This document shows, piece by piece, positions 37,705 through 39,540 of a DNA stretch of 39,540 bases (position 1 is its first letter; each line of letters starts with the position of its first letter). The position numbers were made by a program, and so were the translations under genes. This DNA comes from CAVVWJ01 sp965652025. GTDB lineage: Bacteria > Gemmatimonadota > Gemmatimonadetes > Gemmatimonadales > GWC2-71-9. Location: positions 1 through 39,540 of the forward strand of contig CBFGTM010000032.1 of the NCBI GenBank assembly GCA_965652025.1. The letters are read 5' to 3'. The notes beneath the pieces were generated by a model that was not told where the DNA came from, ran no database searches, and saw only the letters and a list, made by a program, of their open reading frames with translations.

Positions 37705-38540
37705 TACTTGGACCCCTTCTTCTTCGGCGCAGCTTTCTTCTTGGCCGGCTTGTTCGCCGCTTTCTTCGCGGTGGTCTTCTTTGCGGCCTTCGCTTTGGCC
37801 GCCGGTTTTCTGGCCTTGGGCGCCTTCTGCTTCGGAGCCGCTGCCTCGACGGCTTCCGCGCGTCCCCGCTTCCCGGCCAGTCTCTCCGCCTTCTCAGCCT
37901 CGGTCTCCTCCGGCAGCGGCTCCGGCATCACTCCGGTCAACGCGCCCTCCTCCACCACCACCGCGTCGGACCAGAGGATGTCATAGGCCGACGCCTCCGG
38001 GTACGCCATCACTTCCACCGTCGGGAGGTTCCGGCCACTGAGATACGCGTTCGGGTTGTGCCCGGCCGTCAGCACCAGCGCCTTGCGTCCCTCCAAGCCC
38101 AGGCTGCCGAGCAGCCCGGCCAGTTGCGCCGTCTTCGGAGTGCGGAAGGCAAGACGCTCCACCACATGAAGGGCGCCTTCGCCGGCAAGCGCGTTGAGCG
38201 CGCTCTTCCGGGCCAGCTGGCGGACCTTCCGGGGAATGTCGGTGCGGTACTCGCGTGGCGTCGGTCCGAACACGACACCACCACCGCGCCAGTGCGGAGC
38301 CCGGATCGAGCCCTGCCGAGCCCGGCCAGTGCCCTTCTGCTTCCAAGGCTTCTGGTTGCCGCCGGAGACAAAGCTCCGGCTCTTGGTCATGTGGGTGCCC
38401 TGCCGCTGGTTGTTCAGGTACACCTTGACAGCCTGGTGCAGCACCGGCTCGTTCACGGTCCCGTCGAAGTATTCGGCCGGCAGCGTGAAGTTGGTGCCCC
38501 GCTTGGCGCCGTCGGGGGCGTAATGAGGAGCCTCAATCAT
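37704..38540 (-). CDS. rplD: 50S ribosomal protein L4 (uL4) with Lys/Ala-rich C-terminal tail
   Basis: A 278-aa protein from ATG 38540 (MIEAPHYAPDG). L4 core features are VNEPVLHQAVKVYLNNQRQGTH, SGGNQKPWKQKGTGRARQGSIRAPHWRGGG, FGPTPREY and RNLPTVEVMAYPEASAYDIL. Normal L4 ends at about residue 205-210. The last ~70 residues here, after LPEETEAEKAERLAGKRG, are a histone H1-like Lys/Ala/Pro tail (KKTTAKKAANKPAKKK). The start overlaps the L3 stop by 8 nt. Confidence 0.96.
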   Translation of the reverse strand: MIEAPHYAPDGAKRGTNFTLPAEYFDGTVNEPVLHQAVKVYLNNQRQGTHMTKSRSFVSGGNQKPWKQKGTGRARQGSIRAPHWRGGGVVFGPTPREYRTDIPRKVRQLARKSALNALAGEGALHVVERLAFRTPKTAQLAGLLGSLGLEGRKALVLTAGHNPNAYLSGRNLPTVEVMAYPEASAYDILWSDAVVVEEGALTGVMPEPLPEETEAEKAERLAGKRGRAEAVEAAAPKQKAPKARKPAAKAKAAKKTTAKKAANKPAKKKAAPKKKGSK

Positions 38541-39156
38541 GGCGGCTTGCCCCTCCCTGCTTCGCAACCGTCACGATACCGTTTCTGGCTCCGGGGATGG
38601 CGCCACGGACGAAGAGGAGGTTGCGCTCGGCGTCCACTCGTACCACTCGCAGCCCGACCTCGGTGTGCTGTTCGGCACCCATGTGCCCCGGCATGCGCTT
38701 ACCCTTGATGACCCTCGATGGGTCGGTGCCGGGGCTGATCGAGCCGGGCTTGCGGTGGCGGGTATTTCCGTGCGTGGCCGGACCCCCGCCGAAGCCATGG
38801 CGGTGGACCACGCCCTGAAACCCGCGGCCCTTGGTGGTACCGGTCACCTTCACCAGCTCGCCGGGGGCGAAAATGTCCACCTTCACTTCAGCGCCAGGCG
38901 CGGGAGCATCGCCATTGACGGTGAAGCTCCGGAGAACCTGGGGGGCCGCCTCGAGCCCGGCTTTCTTGGCGTGGCCCAGCTCGGCTTTGGTGGTGCGCTG
39001 CGCCCGGCGAGCTCCGAACCCGAGCTGAATCCCGCCGTCACGCACCTGAACCACCCGGCACGGGCCGGCTTCGATGACGGTCACCGGTACCATGGTGCCG
39101 TCCTCCTCGAACACCCGAGTCATGCCGAGCTTGCGGCCAATCAATCCGATGCTCAT
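38533..39156 (-). CDS. rplC: 50S ribosomal protein L3 (uL3)
   Basis: A 207-aa protein: MSIGLIGRKLGMTRVFEEDGT, VTVIEAGPCRVVQV, GTTKGRGFQGVVHRHGFGGGPATHGNTRHRKPGSI and MPGHMGAEQHTEVGLRVVRVD. Full length, with the conserved Gln-containing tip segment present. It lies 2 nt from the S10 stop. Confidence 0.98.
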   Translation of the reverse strand: MSIGLIGRKLGMTRVFEEDGTMVPVTVIEAGPCRVVQVRDGGIQLGFGARRAQRTTKAELGHAKKAGLEAAPQVLRSFTVNGDAPAPGAEVKVDIFAPGELVKVTGTTKGRGFQGVVHRHGFGGGPATHGNTRHRKPGSISPGTDPSRVIKGKRMPGHMGAEQHTEVGLRVVRVDAERNLLFVRGAIPGARNGIVTVAKQGGASRHD

Positions 39157-39158
39157 GG

Positions 39159-39467
39159 CTACTCGACCTTGATCTCGACGTCCACGCCGGCCGGCAGATC
39201 GAGCTTGGTCAGCGCGTCCATCGTCTGAGGACGGGAGTCGTTGATGTCCATCAGCCGCTTGTGGGTGCGCAGCTCGAACTGCTCCCGGCTCTTCTTATCA
39301 ACGTGTGGACTCCGCAGCACCGTCCAGCGCTCGGTCTTGACCGGAAGCGGGATCGGCCCGGACACCTGGGCCCCGGTCTTCTCCGCGGTCCGCACGATGT
39401 CCGCCGCGGCCTGATCCAGGACCACGTGGTCGAAGGCTTTGAGTCGGATTCGGATTTTCTGAGCCAT
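39159..39467 (-). CDS. rpsJ: 30S ribosomal protein S10 (uS10)
   Basis: A 102-aa protein, also the NusG/NusE antitermination factor: MAQKIRIRLKAFDHVVLDQAA, GPIPLPVKTERWTVLRSPHVDKKSREQFELRTHKR and LPAGVDVEIKVE. A GAGGAACAC ribosome site precedes ATG 39467, and a 17-nt gap separates it from tuf. Confidence 0.98.
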   Translation of the reverse strand: MAQKIRIRLKAFDHVVLDQAAADIVRTAEKTGAQVSGPIPLPVKTERWTVLRSPHVDKKSREQFELRTHKRLMDINDSRPQTMDALTKLDLPAGVDVEIKVE

Positions 39468-39484
39468 GTGTTCCTCGTGTCGCC

Positions 39485-39540
39485 TTATTTCAGAATCTTG
39501 GTGACGACGCCGGCGCCCACCGTCCGGCCCCCTTCGCGGA
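39485..39540 (-). CDS. tuf: Elongation factor Tu, C-terminal end only
   Basis: The last 17 complete codons on the minus strand read REGGRTVGAGVVTKILK and a TAA stop, the unmistakable EF-Tu C-terminus. The rest lies beyond the window. Its position just upstream of rpsJ is the usual str/S10 junction. Confidence 0.96.
   Translation of the reverse strand, partial: REGGRTVGAGVVTKILK

Overview
The window is 39.5 kb of dense, high-GC bacterial chromosome with no phage, IS element, CRISPR array or recognisable stable RNA gene. A TonB-dependent receptor and an MsbA-type exporter point to a diderm. A YpdA-type bacillithiol reductase, an alpha2-type glycyl-tRNA synthetase, a C4-zinc S14 and the spacer style suggest a soil or sediment phylum such as Gemmatimonadota. 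That placement is inference from gene content; no marker phylogeny was run.

Layout. (1) 1-3969: the 3' part of a gamma-glutamyltransferase, a bidirectional terminator, a lipoprotein with a glycine-zipper segment, and an ABC half-exporter. (2) 3997-6671 (minus): a compact operon of a LOR/SDH-domain (ornithine cyclodeaminase-like) protein, an unknown protein, a Fur-family repressor and the thiol-electron carrier CcdA. The genes overlap by 4, 17 and 4 nt. (3) 6764-8911: a TonB-dependent receptor transcribed divergently from that operon. (4) 8922-14074 (minus): a tight six-gene unit encoding a 90-aa unknown, a ubiquitin-like beta-grasp protein, a two-helix membrane protein, a histone-deacetylase-family hydrolase, a dipeptide epimerase and PriA. 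A zincin-like protein and glyS lie upstream on the same strand. (5) 16465-19733: a translationally coupled pair, a HEAT-repeat protein and an HD-GYP protein, which share an N-terminal module. (6) 19681-25384 (minus): trpS, a PilT-like ATPase lacking its His box, a membrane M28 peptidase, purA behind an intrinsic terminator, and ypdA. (7) 25424-26856: an inositol-monophosphatase-family enzyme overlapping a cyclodeaminase/cyclohydrolase-family protein. (8) 26866-39540 (minus): tuf (3' end), the S10 and spc ribosomal protein genes in canonical order, secY, adk and map. The unit then meets a convergent gene, so infA, rpmJ and the alpha-operon genes are not here.

Most noteworthy are three spacers inside the ribosomal operon (rplB-rpsS, rpmC-rpsQ, rplE-rpsN). 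Each is built from imperfect 7-nt units around GAGTCGC and folds into hairpins with the same 11-nt arms. At rpmC the repeat encodes the end of L29. A fourth 7-nt-periodic hairpin of different sequence lies between secY and adk. Several ribosomal proteins (L4, L5, S5, L15, L30) carry long low-complexity extensions. Other leads are the ubiquitin-like gene in the six-gene unit, the HEAT/HD-GYP pair, the His-box-less PilT homologue and the terminator in the purA leader.
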